64,000 bases of DNA, from contig JAYOIK010000022.1 in assembly GCA_038118725.1 (NCBI GenBank), positions 1-64,000 of the forward strand. Reading direction: 5' to 3'. This document shows, one piece after another, positions 25,636-34,489 of the stretch (within the stretch, counting starts at the first letter, position 1; the number at the start of each line of letters is the position of its first letter). Below the pieces are notes generated by a model, which saw only the letters and a program-made list of their open reading frames with translations, had not been told where the DNA came from and made no database searches. A program made the translations under genes and the position numbers. Source of the DNA: JADHLJ01 sp038118725. Lineage in GTDB: Bacteria > Pseudomonadota > Alphaproteobacteria > Thalassobaculales > Thalassobaculaceae.

Positions 25636-25899
25636 ATGCGACGCTTTTTCGTTCCTTTGATCATCGTGCTGCCCCTCATGGGGTGTGCCGAGGATATTCG
25701 CGCGGGTATTGACCGGATCACCGGCAAGAAAGAGGAGCCGAGGAAGATCGTGGCCACCGAACCGCGCTATTGCTACCGAACCATCGGTAATGTCAATTGC
25801 TATACCGAGCCCCTGGAAGGCCAGGAAGCGAATCGTCTGATCGGTTATGACGGACCCGCGCCGCGCTCGACCTCGGGTACCGGGCCGCTCAGGCCTTGA
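25636..25899 (+). CDS. Small predicted lipoprotein of unknown function
   Basis: An 87-residue protein with a type II signal peptide MRRFFVPLIIVLPLMGC; the lipobox LMGC predicts acylation at Cys17. The mature part is short and polar with two further cysteines (RYCYRTIGNVNCY), perhaps a disulfide. I do not recognise a family beyond small alphaproteobacterial lipoproteins. It lies 17 bases upstream of the Sel1 gene frame and may be co-transcribed with it. The open frame begins at 25576, but the signal sequence fixes ATG 25636. Confidence 0.75.
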   Translation: MRRFFVPLIIVLPLMGCAEDIRAGIDRITGKKEEPRKIVATEPRYCYRTIGNVNCYTEPLEGQEANRLIGYDGPAPRSTSGTGPLRP

Positions 25900-25928
25900 C
25901 GCGATTCAATTCCTGATTGGTTGGTTCC

Positions 25929-26594
25929 TTGCGTCTGATTACTCCCCTTATCGCGATCCTACTCGCCATGCCAATGATCCTGGCGGGGCCGGGCGGGGCG
26001 ATCGCGCAAACCGACGCGCCAAAATCCTATACCGAGGCCATGAACTGGTATCGGTCCGGGGCCGAAGCGGGTGATCCCAAGGCGCAGTTCTATCTCGGCG
26101 TGGCGCTCGAGCAGGGCGCGCGGGGGCGACCCGACCTGCCCGCCGCTCGGGGCTGGTTCAAGAAAGCCGCCGACGGTGGGCATGCCCTGGCGCGCTACAA
26201 ACTGGCGGTGATGCTACAGAATCAGCTGGGTGGCCCGGCGGACCTGCCGGAGGCGCGTCGGCTGTATGGACAGGCCGCGGAGCAAGGCGTCGCGGAAGCG
26301 CGCTATAATCTCGCCGTGATGCGTCAGGACGGCGCGGGTGGTCCGGTGGATCTGGATGGCGCGGCCGATCTGTTTGAGCGCACGGCCCGCGAAGGCATCG
26401 ACATCTCCTTCCTGCATCTCGCGGTGCTCAATACCAGGGGGCGGAAGGCGGATCTCGTCGAGGCGATGAAATGGGCACGGTTGGCCGAGGCGGCGAAGGT
26501 CGACGGTACCGCCGGGTACATTGATGCCTTGTCGCCGCTCCTGTCCGAGAAGCAATTGGCGGACGCCGCGGCACGGGCGAAGTCCTGGAAGTAG
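25929..26594 (+). CDS. Secreted Sel1/TPR-like repeat protein
   Basis: A 221-residue protein with an N-terminal Sec signal (MRLITPLIAILLAMPMILA if TTG 25929 is the start) followed by about four Sel1 repeats, for example AEAGDPKAQFYLGVALEQGA, DGGHALARYKLAVMLQ and EQGVAEARYNLAVMRQDG. Sel1 repeats mediate protein contacts, here in the periplasm. There is no ATG before the signal peptide; TTG at 25929 or 25917 must be used, which suggests low translation. Partners are unknown. Confidence 0.78.
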   Translation: MRLITPLIAILLAMPMILAGPGGAIAQTDAPKSYTEAMNWYRSGAEAGDPKAQFYLGVALEQGARGRPDLPAARGWFKKAADGGHALARYKLAVMLQNQLGGPADLPEARRLYGQAAEQGVAEARYNLAVMRQDGAGGPVDLDGAADLFERTAREGIDISFLHLAVLNTRGRKADLVEAMKWARLAEAAKVDGTAGYIDALSPLLSEKQLADAAARAKSWK

Positions 26595-26620
26595 TCCGCC
26601 GTTCCCGGCATTATCGTTCG

Positions 26621-27541
26621 ATGACTAGCCCCTTGGAAAACGCGCCGATCCCGCAACCCAGATATCTGCCCTATCTTTCCGGCGATTTCCGGCTCGCCAT
26701 GGGATTGGTGGCGCTGGACCCGAAACTTTGGATCGAGCCGGACGACCAATTCGCGCCGGAGTTGCGGGAAAAGGAACGGCTTCTGGCCGAGCGCCATGGA
26801 GAGGTCGTCGCGACCCGACCCGGCAGCCAGCCGGCGCAGCGCGAAGTGTTGGACCTCTTGGTCGCGCATATGGTCGGGCACTATCCGGACCTGCTTCACG
26901 ATGACGGGCAAACCCTTTCGATACCGCCCACCGGCGCGGCTTATCGGCGCGATGACTGGCATGACGCCGCAATTGATCTCGCCGGGCGTCTGGTTCAGGA
27001 GGATTTCTGTCTGATGGCCCCGGGGCCAGGCGGCTACACCTTGGAGGCGGCGTCGCTGTGCTTCCCCTCGCGCTGGCGGCTCTGTGAAAAGCTCGGCCAG
27101 CCCATGTCGATCATTCACGACCCCGTGCCGGGCTTCGGCGACAAGCTGGCCCGACCGGTTGATAGGTTTTTCGATCATCTCGGTGTTGACCGCCCGGTCT
27201 GGCGCGTAAACTGGTCCCTCAACGACGACCCGACCTTGTTTCAACCGGTGCGCCGCCAAGATGCGGACACCGACGAGGCCATCACGGTGGAGAATGCAGG
27301 AGACCGTCTGTTCATCCGGTGCGAGCGTCAAACTCTCAGGCGGTTACCCGAATGTGGATGGATCCTGTTCACCATCAAGACCTATGTGGACCCGATCGCC
27401 TCGCTCGCCGGACGTCCGGACGCCGCGGCGGGGCTGGCCTCGGCTGTCCGTCAGCTGCCGGAAGGCACGCGGCGATACAAGAACGTCGCGCCGTATCAGG
27501 AGGCGTTGCTGGACTATTTGGACGGTTGTGCCGGTTTATAG
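26621..27541 (+). CDS. DUF3445-family protein (heme-dependent N-demethylase-like)
   Basis: A 306-residue DUF3445 protein: YLPYLSGDFRLAMGLVALD near the N-terminus, then the conserved central CFPSRWRLCEKLGQPMSIIH and VPGFGDKLARPVDRFF, and a C-terminal FTIKTYVDPIASL. Relatives include a subunit of heme-dependent oxidative N-demethylase. No partner subunits or reductase genes are adjacent, so the reaction remains unknown. It overlaps the convergent MAPEG gene by six bases. Confidence 0.82.
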   Translation: MTSPLENAPIPQPRYLPYLSGDFRLAMGLVALDPKLWIEPDDQFAPELREKERLLAERHGEVVATRPGSQPAQREVLDLLVAHMVGHYPDLLHDDGQTLSIPPTGAAYRRDDWHDAAIDLAGRLVQEDFCLMAPGPGGYTLEAASLCFPSRWRLCEKLGQPMSIIHDPVPGFGDKLARPVDRFFDHLGVDRPVWRVNWSLNDDPTLFQPVRRQDADTDEAITVENAGDRLFIRCERQTLRRLPECGWILFTIKTYVDPIASLAGRPDAAAGLASAVRQLPEGTRRYKNVAPYQEALLDYLDGCAGL

Positions 27542-27928
27542 AAAATCAAGGATCGCCGTTACGCCCGCCACCAGCAGGACAACCCACGTAGTGAGGGCTC
27601 CGATGACCCGCGGAATGCTCGGGCCGACGCCGGCGCGTAGGCCAAACGGATGAACCACGCGCGCGACGACCAACGCAATTCCAAGACCGTGAACCAGATT
27701 TTCCGGGGCGCCGCCGAACTCCAAGAACCCGATCAGCACGACCGCCAGGGGCACGTACTCCACGAAGTTGGCCTGTGCCCTTACGACCGGGGTCAGTTCC
27801 TCCTTGCCTCCATCGCCGTAGGGGACATGGGCCTTGGCGCGCGCGACGATGACCACGCGTATACTCAGCGCCACGAGAATGATCGCGAGGATCCCCGCGT
27901 AGAAAGCCGTAATCGCAACACTCGCCAT
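27536..27928 (-). CDS. MAPEG-family membrane protein
   Basis: A 130-residue protein with four hydrophobic helices and the MAPEG pattern RAQANFVEYVPLAVVLIGFLE (about 51-70) and ARVVHPFGL (about 89-97), matching the glutathione-binding E-x2-P and R-x-x-H regions of this family. Bacterial members are proposed glutathione-dependent membrane enzymes or are uncharacterised. It is a single gene, convergent with the DUF3445 gene. Confidence 0.85.
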   Translation of the reverse strand: MASVAITAFYAGILAIILVALSIRVVIVARAKAHVPYGDGGKEELTPVVRAQANFVEYVPLAVVLIGFLEFGGAPENLVHGLGIALVVARVVHPFGLRAGVGPSIPRVIGALTTWVVLLVAGVTAILDFL

Positions 27929-27991
27929 GTCTCTCTCCGATTCCGTCTAGTCGGTTGATGAACAGACTCCGAGCTCACTTTGTTTTTTTGG

Positions 27992-29530
27992 CTACCCCAC
28001 CTTTTCCTTCTCGAAGATTTCCCGCAGCTCGGTTTTCAGAATTTTACCGTAGTTGTTCTTCGCCAGCGCCTCGACGAAACGATAGTCCTTGGGGCGCTTG
28101 AAGCGGGCGATGTTTTCAAGGCAAAGCTGGTTCAACGTCTCGGCGTCCACGGTCCGGCCCGGATGCGGCACGACGAAGGCAACCACTTCCTCGCCCCAAT
28201 CCGGGTGTGGGCGTCCGACCACCGCGCATTCGTATACCGCTTCGTGCTTGAGCAGGACTTCCTCGATCTCGCGAGGATAGATGTTGGTGCCGCCGGAGAT
28301 GATCATGTCCTTCGAACGATCCTTCAGGGTGAGGAACCCCTCGGCGTTCACCGCCCCGACATCGCCGGTCCAGAGCCAGCCGTCGCGGATGGAGTTGGCC
28401 GTGGCCTCGGGATTGTTCCAATAGCCGCTCATCACCACGTCGCCGCGCACGGTGATCTCTCCGATCTCATCCACCGGCAGGGGTGTGCCGTCCTCGGCGC
28501 GGATACAGACCTGAACATCGGCGCGCGCGATCCCCGCCGAGGCCAGGCGCTCCTGATAGCGGGGATGCGTGTGATCCTCGAAGACCCGCTTCGGCAGGCC
28601 GCTGATGGTCATCGGCGATTCACCCTGGCCGTAGATCTGGACCAGCTTGTTGCCCAGTAGGTCGATGGCCTTGAGGGTATCGGTCAGATACATCGGCGCG
28701 CCACCATAGACGATGGTTTTGAGGTTGGAGGTATCCGCCTCGGCGATATTGGGCGCGTTGATCAGGCGGGTGACCATGGTCGGCGCGAAGAAGAACGTAC
28801 AGCCCGGCCATTGGGTAATCAGCTCCAAGGTCTCCGCGACGTCGAAAGCGCCGCTGTCGGGAATGATGTTATTGGCCGCCTGGGCGACATGGGGCAGGGC
28901 ATAGAGGCCCGAGCCGTGGCTCATCGGGGCGGCGTGGATGATGCAGTCCTCGGGCTCGATCCCATCCACGTCGACCAGATAGTTCATGGTCATCGAGATA
29001 AGGTTCCGGTGCGAAAGCATCGCGCCCTTCGGCCTACCCGTGGTGCCCGAGGTATAGAAAAGCCAGCCGAGATCCGTCGGCGCCACCTCGACCATTTCCA
29101 GCGGCTCGACAGTGAACAATGCTTCATAGTCCGGGCTCGCCACCTTGATGATGTGTTCGAGGTCCGGCGCGTCGGAGCGCGCGTCGGCGACGGCTTCGCT
29201 TAGGTCAGATGTGATGAAACAGGCCTTGGTGCCGCTATTCTCTAGAATGTAGCCGAACTCGCGTGGATGCAGCTTGGCGTTGACCGGCACCGCCGCCAGG
29301 CCGGCGTGCCAGCAGGCATACATGACCTCCAGATCCTCGACGCAGTTCTTCATGATCAGGGCGACCCGATCTCCCGGCGCCAGCCCCAGGTTTTCGAGCA
29401 TCGACAAGGCCAGGCGTGACACTCGATCCGCGAACTCCCGATAGCTCCAAACGACTTTGGAACCCTTGGAGATCGCCGGGCGATCCGGGTAGGTCAGCGC
29501 GATTTTCGCAAGGGTGGCGGCGATATTCAT
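27992..29530 (-). CDS. AMP-forming acyl-CoA synthetase
   Basis: A 512-residue member of the ANL superfamily. P-loop YTSGTTGRPKGAML (about 162-175), IYGQGES, WLWTGDVG and the C-terminal catalytic lysine in NNYGKILKTEL (about 494) are all intact, so it should activate a carboxylic acid with ATP and CoA. Substrate is not evident; a 512-residue length without a membrane anchor suits medium-chain or aromatic acids. Start at 29530 follows GGAGCCCGAAAA; the ten-residue upstream extension is unlikely. It is divergent from the enolase-superfamily gene. Confidence 0.85.
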   Translation of the reverse strand: MNIAATLAKIALTYPDRPAISKGSKVVWSYREFADRVSRLALSMLENLGLAPGDRVALIMKNCVEDLEVMYACWHAGLAAVPVNAKLHPREFGYILENSGTKACFITSDLSEAVADARSDAPDLEHIIKVASPDYEALFTVEPLEMVEVAPTDLGWLFYTSGTTGRPKGAMLSHRNLISMTMNYLVDVDGIEPEDCIIHAAPMSHGSGLYALPHVAQAANNIIPDSGAFDVAETLELITQWPGCTFFFAPTMVTRLINAPNIAEADTSNLKTIVYGGAPMYLTDTLKAIDLLGNKLVQIYGQGESPMTISGLPKRVFEDHTHPRYQERLASAGIARADVQVCIRAEDGTPLPVDEIGEITVRGDVVMSGYWNNPEATANSIRDGWLWTGDVGAVNAEGFLTLKDRSKDMIISGGTNIYPREIEEVLLKHEAVYECAVVGRPHPDWGEEVVAFVVPHPGRTVDAETLNQLCLENIARFKRPKDYRFVEALAKNNYGKILKTELREIFEKEKVG

Positions 29531-29696
29531 TTTTCGGGCTCCGGCGACGACAATCACCAAGACAAGCCGCTGATTTCAGCGTCCGTCAAGATGATTGTCC
29601 TGGCTTGCCCGGACGCCATCAAGAGCGTGCTGGCGAATCCACGTGAAGGCCGAAGCCGCGGGCTCTAAGCTTGCGGAACATTCGAGGGAGAGAGTG

Positions 29697-30779
29697 ATGA
29701 TCATCAAGGAAGTCCGCACTCGTCATATCCGCGCGCCCTGGGTCGAGCCGCCAGTATTCGGCGCCGTCGTGCCCGAGAATCGAGATGTTTTGGTCGCCGA
29801 GATCGAGACCGCGTCGGGCATTGTCGGCATGGGGTATCTGATCCTGTTGCGCGGCGGCGTGCCGACCGTGCGCGCCTGTCTGGAAGAATTGGTCATCCCC
29901 GAGATCATCGGCCGGGATGCGACCGATATCGAGGGTATCTGGCAGCATCTCTGGAAGGCGAATTACTGGATCGGGCGGATGGGCGTCACGGTTTTGGCCC
30001 AATCGGTGATCGACATCGCGCTTTGGGACGCGCTCGGCAAACGCGCGGGGATGCCGTTGCATCGGCTCTGGGGACATAGCGCCGATACGATCCCGGCCTA
30101 TGGCAGCGGTTGCTGGCGCGGCTATGGCCCCGAGGGAATGGTGGATCGGGCCAAGCGCTATGTCGATCAGGGCTTCAAGGCGATCAAGATGCAGTGCGGT
30201 CATCTGTTCGACCGGCACCAGGATGTCCGCAATGTCGCGATGATGCGCGACGCGCTAGGGCCCGAGATCGACATCATGATCGACTGCAACATGGGCTGGA
30301 CGGCGGATCAGGCGATCATCACCGGGCGCAAGTTCCAGGACTACGATCTCTATTGGCTGGAGGAGCCGGTCGACTGCGAGGATTTCGCCGGATACGCCCG
30401 GATCGCCGAAACCTTGGACCTGCGGATCGTCGGTGGCGAGACCCATTTCACCCGCTTCGACATGCGGCCTTTCTTCGAGCATTCGCGCCTGCCGATCCTA
30501 CAGCCCGACGTGATGCGCGGCGGCTTGACCGAGCTGCGTAAGATCGCCACGGTCGCCGACACGCACGGCATGACCATCGCGCCGCACCTGTTCCCCGAGT
30601 TGATGGTTCAACTGATGGCGGCGATCCCCAACGGTCATATTCTGGAATACGTGAACTGGATGGATGACGCCTGGGTTGACCCGGTCCTGCCGGTCGAGGG
30701 CGTCTACACCGCGCCGGAACGTCCGGGCCACGGGCTCGTCTTCAAGGATGATTTCCTTGCCGAGTACACGGTGGGCTAG
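29697..30779 (+). CDS. Mandelate racemase/muconate lactonizing enzyme family protein
   Basis: A 360-residue enolase-superfamily protein. The K-x-K acid/base motif FKAIKMQ (about 160-166), metal ligands in IDCNMGW, LEEPVDCED and GGETHFTR, and the His in IAPHLFPEL place it in the mandelate racemase subgroup, most likely a sugar-acid dehydratase. Start at 29697 is supported by GAGGGAGAG. It converges with a DapA-family aldolase gene at 30837; dehydratase plus keto-acid aldolase is a common pairing in sugar-acid breakdown, though here the genes face each other. Confidence 0.85.
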   Translation: MIIKEVRTRHIRAPWVEPPVFGAVVPENRDVLVAEIETASGIVGMGYLILLRGGVPTVRACLEELVIPEIIGRDATDIEGIWQHLWKANYWIGRMGVTVLAQSVIDIALWDALGKRAGMPLHRLWGHSADTIPAYGSGCWRGYGPEGMVDRAKRYVDQGFKAIKMQCGHLFDRHQDVRNVAMMRDALGPEIDIMIDCNMGWTADQAIITGRKFQDYDLYWLEEPVDCEDFAGYARIAETLDLRIVGGETHFTRFDMRPFFEHSRLPILQPDVMRGGLTELRKIATVADTHGMTIAPHLFPELMVQLMAAIPNGHILEYVNWMDDAWVDPVLPVEGVYTAPERPGHGLVFKDDFLAEYTVG

Positions 30780-30836
30780 GAACCAATCCGAACCGAACCG
30801 AGCCGGGTTGGTGCCTGGCCGTGTTCGTGAAGAACG

Positions 30837-31733
30837 TTACTCCGCTGCTTCCATCTGGATGTTCAGGCCGGCTAGAGCCTCGCGGATCGCGGCTTTCTGT
30901 GTGTCCGAGGCCTCGGGCATCGGCGCGCGGGGGCGGCCCGCCGGACAGCCTTGCAGGCTCTGCGCGTATTTCGTACAGGCCGGCAGGTTGTCCGAGAACA
31001 TCGCGTTCCAAAGCCGCAGTAACCGAGTATGGAGGTCAAGCGCGCGGGGATGATCTCCCGCCTTGACCGCGTCCCAAAGCTCGACGCTGGCATGCGGCGC
31101 GGCGCTCAGGATGGCGGCGATCGATCCACGACAGCCGAGTGTGTAGGACGGATACATCAGGGCGTCGACCGCGCTGAAGATATGGTCCTCTGGCCGCGCG
31201 TCCATGACCAGATCGGCCATCAGCTTGAGATCACCGGCGCTTTGCTTGACCCCGATGACGCCGGGCACTTCCTTCATGATCCGGAGCAGCAGGGCCGGGG
31301 ACAGATAGGTCCAGGGCACCACGTTATAGATGATGATCGGAACCTCGGTTTCCTCGGCCATGACGCGGAAATGCTCGATCATCGCCTCGTCGTCCGGGCG
31401 GAAAAGGTAGTGGACCGGCGTCACCTGAAGCGCCGCGGCGCCCATGCCGGCGACCGCCTTGCCGCGCTTGATCGCGTCGCGGGTGCTGTCCGTGATGATG
31501 CCGGCGATCACCGGGATGCGTCCGGCGGCGGCATCAATGGCGGTTTCCACCAGTTTGGTGTACTCGCCGATTTCCAGAGTGTGGCCCTCGCCAGTGCTTC
31601 CGCCGACGGCAGTTCCGTGGGATCCCGCCGAGATCAGCCATTCGACTTGGCGGCGCACCAGGGAATGATCGATTTCATCATCGGCGCCGAACGGCGTGGT
31701 GGCGGGCGGGATCACCCCTTGCAGTTCAACCAT
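30837..31733 (-). CDS. DapA/NanA-superfamily aldolase or lyase
   Basis: A 298-residue class I aldolase of the dihydrodipicolinate synthase superfamily: GGSTGEGHTL (about 44-53), the catalytic tyrosine in IIIYNVVPW and the Schiff-base lysine in GVIGVKQSAGD (about 165). The substrate is probably a 2-keto-3-deoxy acid rather than the lysine pathway, as the opposing neighbour is a sugar-acid dehydratase-like gene. Monocistronic by appearance. Its promoter shares the 177-bp gap with the sigma-54 promoter of the small acidic gene. Confidence 0.83.
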   Translation of the reverse strand: MVELQGVIPPATTPFGADDEIDHSLVRRQVEWLISAGSHGTAVGGSTGEGHTLEIGEYTKLVETAIDAAAGRIPVIAGIITDSTRDAIKRGKAVAGMGAAALQVTPVHYLFRPDDEAMIEHFRVMAEETEVPIIIYNVVPWTYLSPALLLRIMKEVPGVIGVKQSAGDLKLMADLVMDARPEDHIFSAVDALMYPSYTLGCRGSIAAILSAAPHASVELWDAVKAGDHPRALDLHTRLLRLWNAMFSDNLPACTKYAQSLQGCPAGRPRAPMPEASDTQKAAIREALAGLNIQMEAAE

Positions 31734-31804
31734 GTCTGTTCTCCATGGATTAGAGTTGTTCGCGGCCGGCGATCTTCGGGCTCGCGACCTTTGACCGGAG
31801 TTTA

Positions 31805-31818
31805 TGTCGGGGCTCGCC
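31805..31818. promoter_or_regulatory. Candidate activator site upstream of the sigma-54 promoter
   Basis: TGTCGGGGCTCGCC starts 44 bases upstream of the promoter GG doublet. It matches 12 of 14 bases of the element at 37859, which lies 43 bases upstream of another sigma-54 promoter. Shared sequence and spacing suggest an enhancer-binding protein or architectural factor site; no known motif was matched. Confidence 0.4.
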
Positions 31819-31847
31819 CCACCGCAATCGAGGCGTTTTCACGAAAC

Positions 31848-31863
31848 TGGCACGCGTCTTGCT
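31848..31863 (+). promoter_or_regulatory. Consensus sigma-54 promoter
   Basis: TGGCACG-CGTC-TTGCT is an exact fit to the RpoN consensus TGGCACG-N4-TTGCW (GG 31849-31850, GC 31861-31862). Predicted start is near 31874, giving a leader of about 37 bases before the small gene at 31911. Confidence 0.82.
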
Positions 31864-31910
31864 TGGTTGATCCTGTGATTGTTTCAACCCACTAGCCCAA
31901 GGAGGCTATC

Positions 31911-32078
31911 ATGCGGCACGCACCACGTTTTTCCGACGACTATGGCTTCCCGGGCTCGAATACGGGCGATGCCGGTCTCGGCGCGATTTACACCAGGGAT
32001 CTGGATGATGTCTTTGAATCCTTCGGTGACGACTGGTCGCTGGACAATGACGAGATCGACGTCGAACTCCTGCACTAA
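31911..32078 (+). CDS. Small acidic protein (55 aa) under sigma-54 control
   Basis: A 55-codon open frame with an ideal Shine-Dalgarno AAGGAGG five bases before the ATG and a consensus sigma-54 promoter upstream. The product is strongly acidic: eleven Asp and three Glu against three Arg and two His, with most acidic residues in the C-terminal half (for example DLDDVFESFGDDW and DNDEIDVELL). No signal peptide, cysteine or membrane segment. I do not recognise it. It may be a small regulatory or binding protein, or a leaderless precursor peptide, but no modification genes lie beside it. It converges on the esterase gene, with 15 bases between stops. Confidence 0.75.
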   Translation: MRHAPRFSDDYGFPGSNTGDAGLGAIYTRDLDDVFESFGDDWSLDNDEIDVELLH

Positions 32079-32093
32079 ACGGCGAAGCCGGCC

Positions 32094-32975
32094 CTAGTTA
32101 CGCGCGTCGACGGCGGCCTCGGTGTCGGCGCGCAGGATGGCGCCGAAGTGTTTCAGGACCGGGACGATATCATCGCGCCAGAGCCGCCAGTTGTGATCGC
32201 CGTCGACGATCCGCATCTCAACCGGCAAGCGTAGACGCTTGAGGCGAAGATAGAGTTCCACGGCGCCCTCATAGAGCCGAAATCCGTCGTCGTCCCCTAC
32301 GGATATGAAAAGGTCCGGGCGTGGCTTGGTGTCCTTGAGGGCGTGGAGCTTGGAGTAGAAATTCAAGCTGTTGTATTTGCTCGGCGCGAAGGGAACACCG
32401 AACGCACCCTTGAACATCCGGATCTGTCCCTTGCTGACTTGTCCGGCATTCGCCAGATCGGGGAAAATCGCCCCGCTTAGACTGGCCGCCGCTCTGAAGC
32501 GATCGGGGTGCAGGATCGCCAGGCGCAGCGCTCCGCAGCCGCCCATCGAAAGTCCGGCGATGAAGCGCCCACCGCGATCCGACCGGAACCCATGATGCCT
32601 TTCCACGTGGGGTATGAAATGCTCCATCAACGCGCTGGCGATTGGGCCGTGCGCGGCGGAGTCGACATACCAGCTATTGCCGGCACCCGGCATCACGATG
32701 GCCATCGGCGGGATGGTGTTCTCGGTGATCAGACGATCGGCGGTTCGGCGAATCTTCCCAATGCGCAGCCAGTCACGCTCGTTCCCACCCAAGCCGTGGA
32801 GTAGATAGAGCACCGGAAGCGGCGATGTGGCTTTCTCGGGAAGATAGAGTGAGTAGGCAATACCGCGTTGTAGGACGGCGCTGGGCGCTTTCAGTGTGGT
32901 CTGGACGTCGCCGCCGGCAAGCGCCGTGTTGGCGCCGAGACACAGCAGCAGGGCCGCAACCCAGAGACGGATCAT
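32094..32975 (-). CDS. Secreted alpha/beta-hydrolase esterase (esterase D/FrmB-like)
   Basis: A 293-residue hydrolase with a signal peptide (MIRLWVAALLLCLGANTALA), the oxyanion segment LYLLHGLGGNERDW and the nucleophile elbow GLSMGGCGALR (Ser about 147); the His in DGDHNWRLW completes the triad. It resembles the family of tributyrin esterase and mycolyltransferase-like proteins. Its ATG overlaps the opgC stop (ATGA), so a periplasmic role in attaching or removing acyl groups on membrane-derived glucans is a reasonable idea. Confidence 0.85.
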   Translation of the reverse strand: MIRLWVAALLLCLGANTALAGGDVQTTLKAPSAVLQRGIAYSLYLPEKATSPLPVLYLLHGLGGNERDWLRIGKIRRTADRLITENTIPPMAIVMPGAGNSWYVDSAAHGPIASALMEHFIPHVERHHGFRSDRGGRFIAGLSMGGCGALRLAILHPDRFRAAASLSGAIFPDLANAGQVSKGQIRMFKGAFGVPFAPSKYNSLNFYSKLHALKDTKPRPDLFISVGDDDGFRLYEGAVELYLRLKRLRLPVEMRIVDGDHNWRLWRDDIVPVLKHFGAILRADTEAAVDARN

Positions 32976-34186
32976 TCGGCGGGCTGAGTGGCGGGGCGGG
33001 GCGGTTGCTCCTTGGAACTTTCCGCCTTCGTCGCCGTGGCCGCGCGCCGCACCGCCGCCGCCTGCCAGGGGGATGATTTGATCCAGCTCACCAGATAGGC
33101 GAATCCGACGATGCAGGCCAAGCCGATCACATTGACCAGCGAGACGAACCCAACCGATCGTCCGCCCACATCAAGCGCCATGCCCGCCAGCTGCGCCAGC
33201 CACATGTTCAGTAGGAATACCGGCAGGGCCTGTTGGCCGACCTTGAGAATAGGCTTGGCCCAATTCGCTTCCAGGAAATGTTCCCGTCCCTTCACGAAGG
33301 CGATCGCGAGATAGGCCAGGCACAGGAAGTGGAAATAGCGCAGCAGGCCGTAGTCGGTCTTGGATCGATAGGGATTCAGGACGTCGCGGATTCCCTCGTA
33401 TCCCGGAATTCGGGTCCAGGTTGGCCAATGGGCGAAGGGGACGCTGATCACGATAAAGACGAGCGCCAGGATGATCAGGCTGGGCTTGATTGGTGGCGCC
33501 TTGACCCAGCCGCGCGATAGCGCGAAGCCGGTGAGAAACAGGATCTGCCAACCCATGGGATTGAAGAACCATTCCAAATGCGGGTGCTTGGGATGGGCCG
33601 GCAAACCGCCATCCAGCATCCAGTTCGCCGACCACAGCGCGAAGGCCCCGACAAGCGGCAGCCAGGGATGCACGCGCGCCAGGAGCATGGCGACGGGGAT
33701 CAACAGCAGCACGCCCATATACATGGGCAGGATGTCGAAATAGTTCGGCACATAGGTCAGCGTCATCAGGCCGAGCAAGGCGTCCGGCGTAACATTCGTG
33801 AAGTAGCCTAGGTTCAGAAAATTGACGTAATTCCTGGTGTCGAGAACTTCCGTTCCGGCGATACATAGGGCGAGAATTAGGAAAAAGATCAGGATATGCG
33901 AGGTGTAGAGCTGCCAAATCCGGTTCAACACTCGCGCGAGACCGTACCAGAAGCCGGCCCGAATGAAGGTACCGCCAAAGGCGATCGCCGCGGCGTAGCC
34001 GGAGCAGAACACGAACATCTCGGCCGCGTCTGACCAGCCGAAACGAGCCGGGATATAGGAGCCCCACAAATTGTTCGGAACATGCGCGATGAAGATAATC
34101 AACATCGCCACGCCGCGGAAGAAATCCAGCCGGGGGTCTCGTTTCTTGACAGGTTGGCGCATCGGATCCCACGGACTAGTTTTCAC
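32972..34186 (-). CDS. opgC: OpgC-type membrane acyltransferase
   Basis: A 404-residue polytopic protein with about ten helices. The N-terminal DPRLDFFRGVAMLIIFIAHV and GWSDAAEMFVFCSGYAAAI are typical of OpgC, which succinylates osmoregulated periplasmic glucans. A basic, Lys/Arg/Pro-rich tail follows the last helix. It is divergent from opgH and coupled to the esterase gene, forming a glucan synthesis and decoration unit. ATG 34186 is used; ATG 34162 (MRQPVKKRDP) is an alternative. Confidence 0.87.
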   Translation of the reverse strand: MKTSPWDPMRQPVKKRDPRLDFFRGVAMLIIFIAHVPNNLWGSYIPARFGWSDAAEMFVFCSGYAAAIAFGGTFIRAGFWYGLARVLNRIWQLYTSHILIFFLILALCIAGTEVLDTRNYVNFLNLGYFTNVTPDALLGLMTLTYVPNYFDILPMYMGVLLLIPVAMLLARVHPWLPLVGAFALWSANWMLDGGLPAHPKHPHLEWFFNPMGWQILFLTGFALSRGWVKAPPIKPSLIILALVFIVISVPFAHWPTWTRIPGYEGIRDVLNPYRSKTDYGLLRYFHFLCLAYLAIAFVKGREHFLEANWAKPILKVGQQALPVFLLNMWLAQLAGMALDVGGRSVGFVSLVNVIGLACIVGFAYLVSWIKSSPWQAAAVRRAATATKAESSKEQPPRPATQPAE

Positions 34187-34489
34187 GGGCGGCCCTCCAT
34201 GTTGCGGGGGCGTTACCCGGTTGATGTATTCAAGGCCTGTATTCGCTACCAGTCAAATGCCTCTCGCGTGATTGTGAAACGGATTGGCGTGACTTTTCCC
34301 CTGGAAATCCAACCTTATAGGGGCCTCATTGAGGGATGTCGGCGCGGGCCAATTCCTGGGTGGGGAGAGCATCGGAGTTCGTTGGGCGAACAGGCTCGAG
34401 AGAGGGTAATCGCAGGCCGTAGGGTGGCGGGTACAATAAGAGTAACAAGAGTATATGGGGCGCGTGGAGTGAGTTCGATTATTGCAGGC

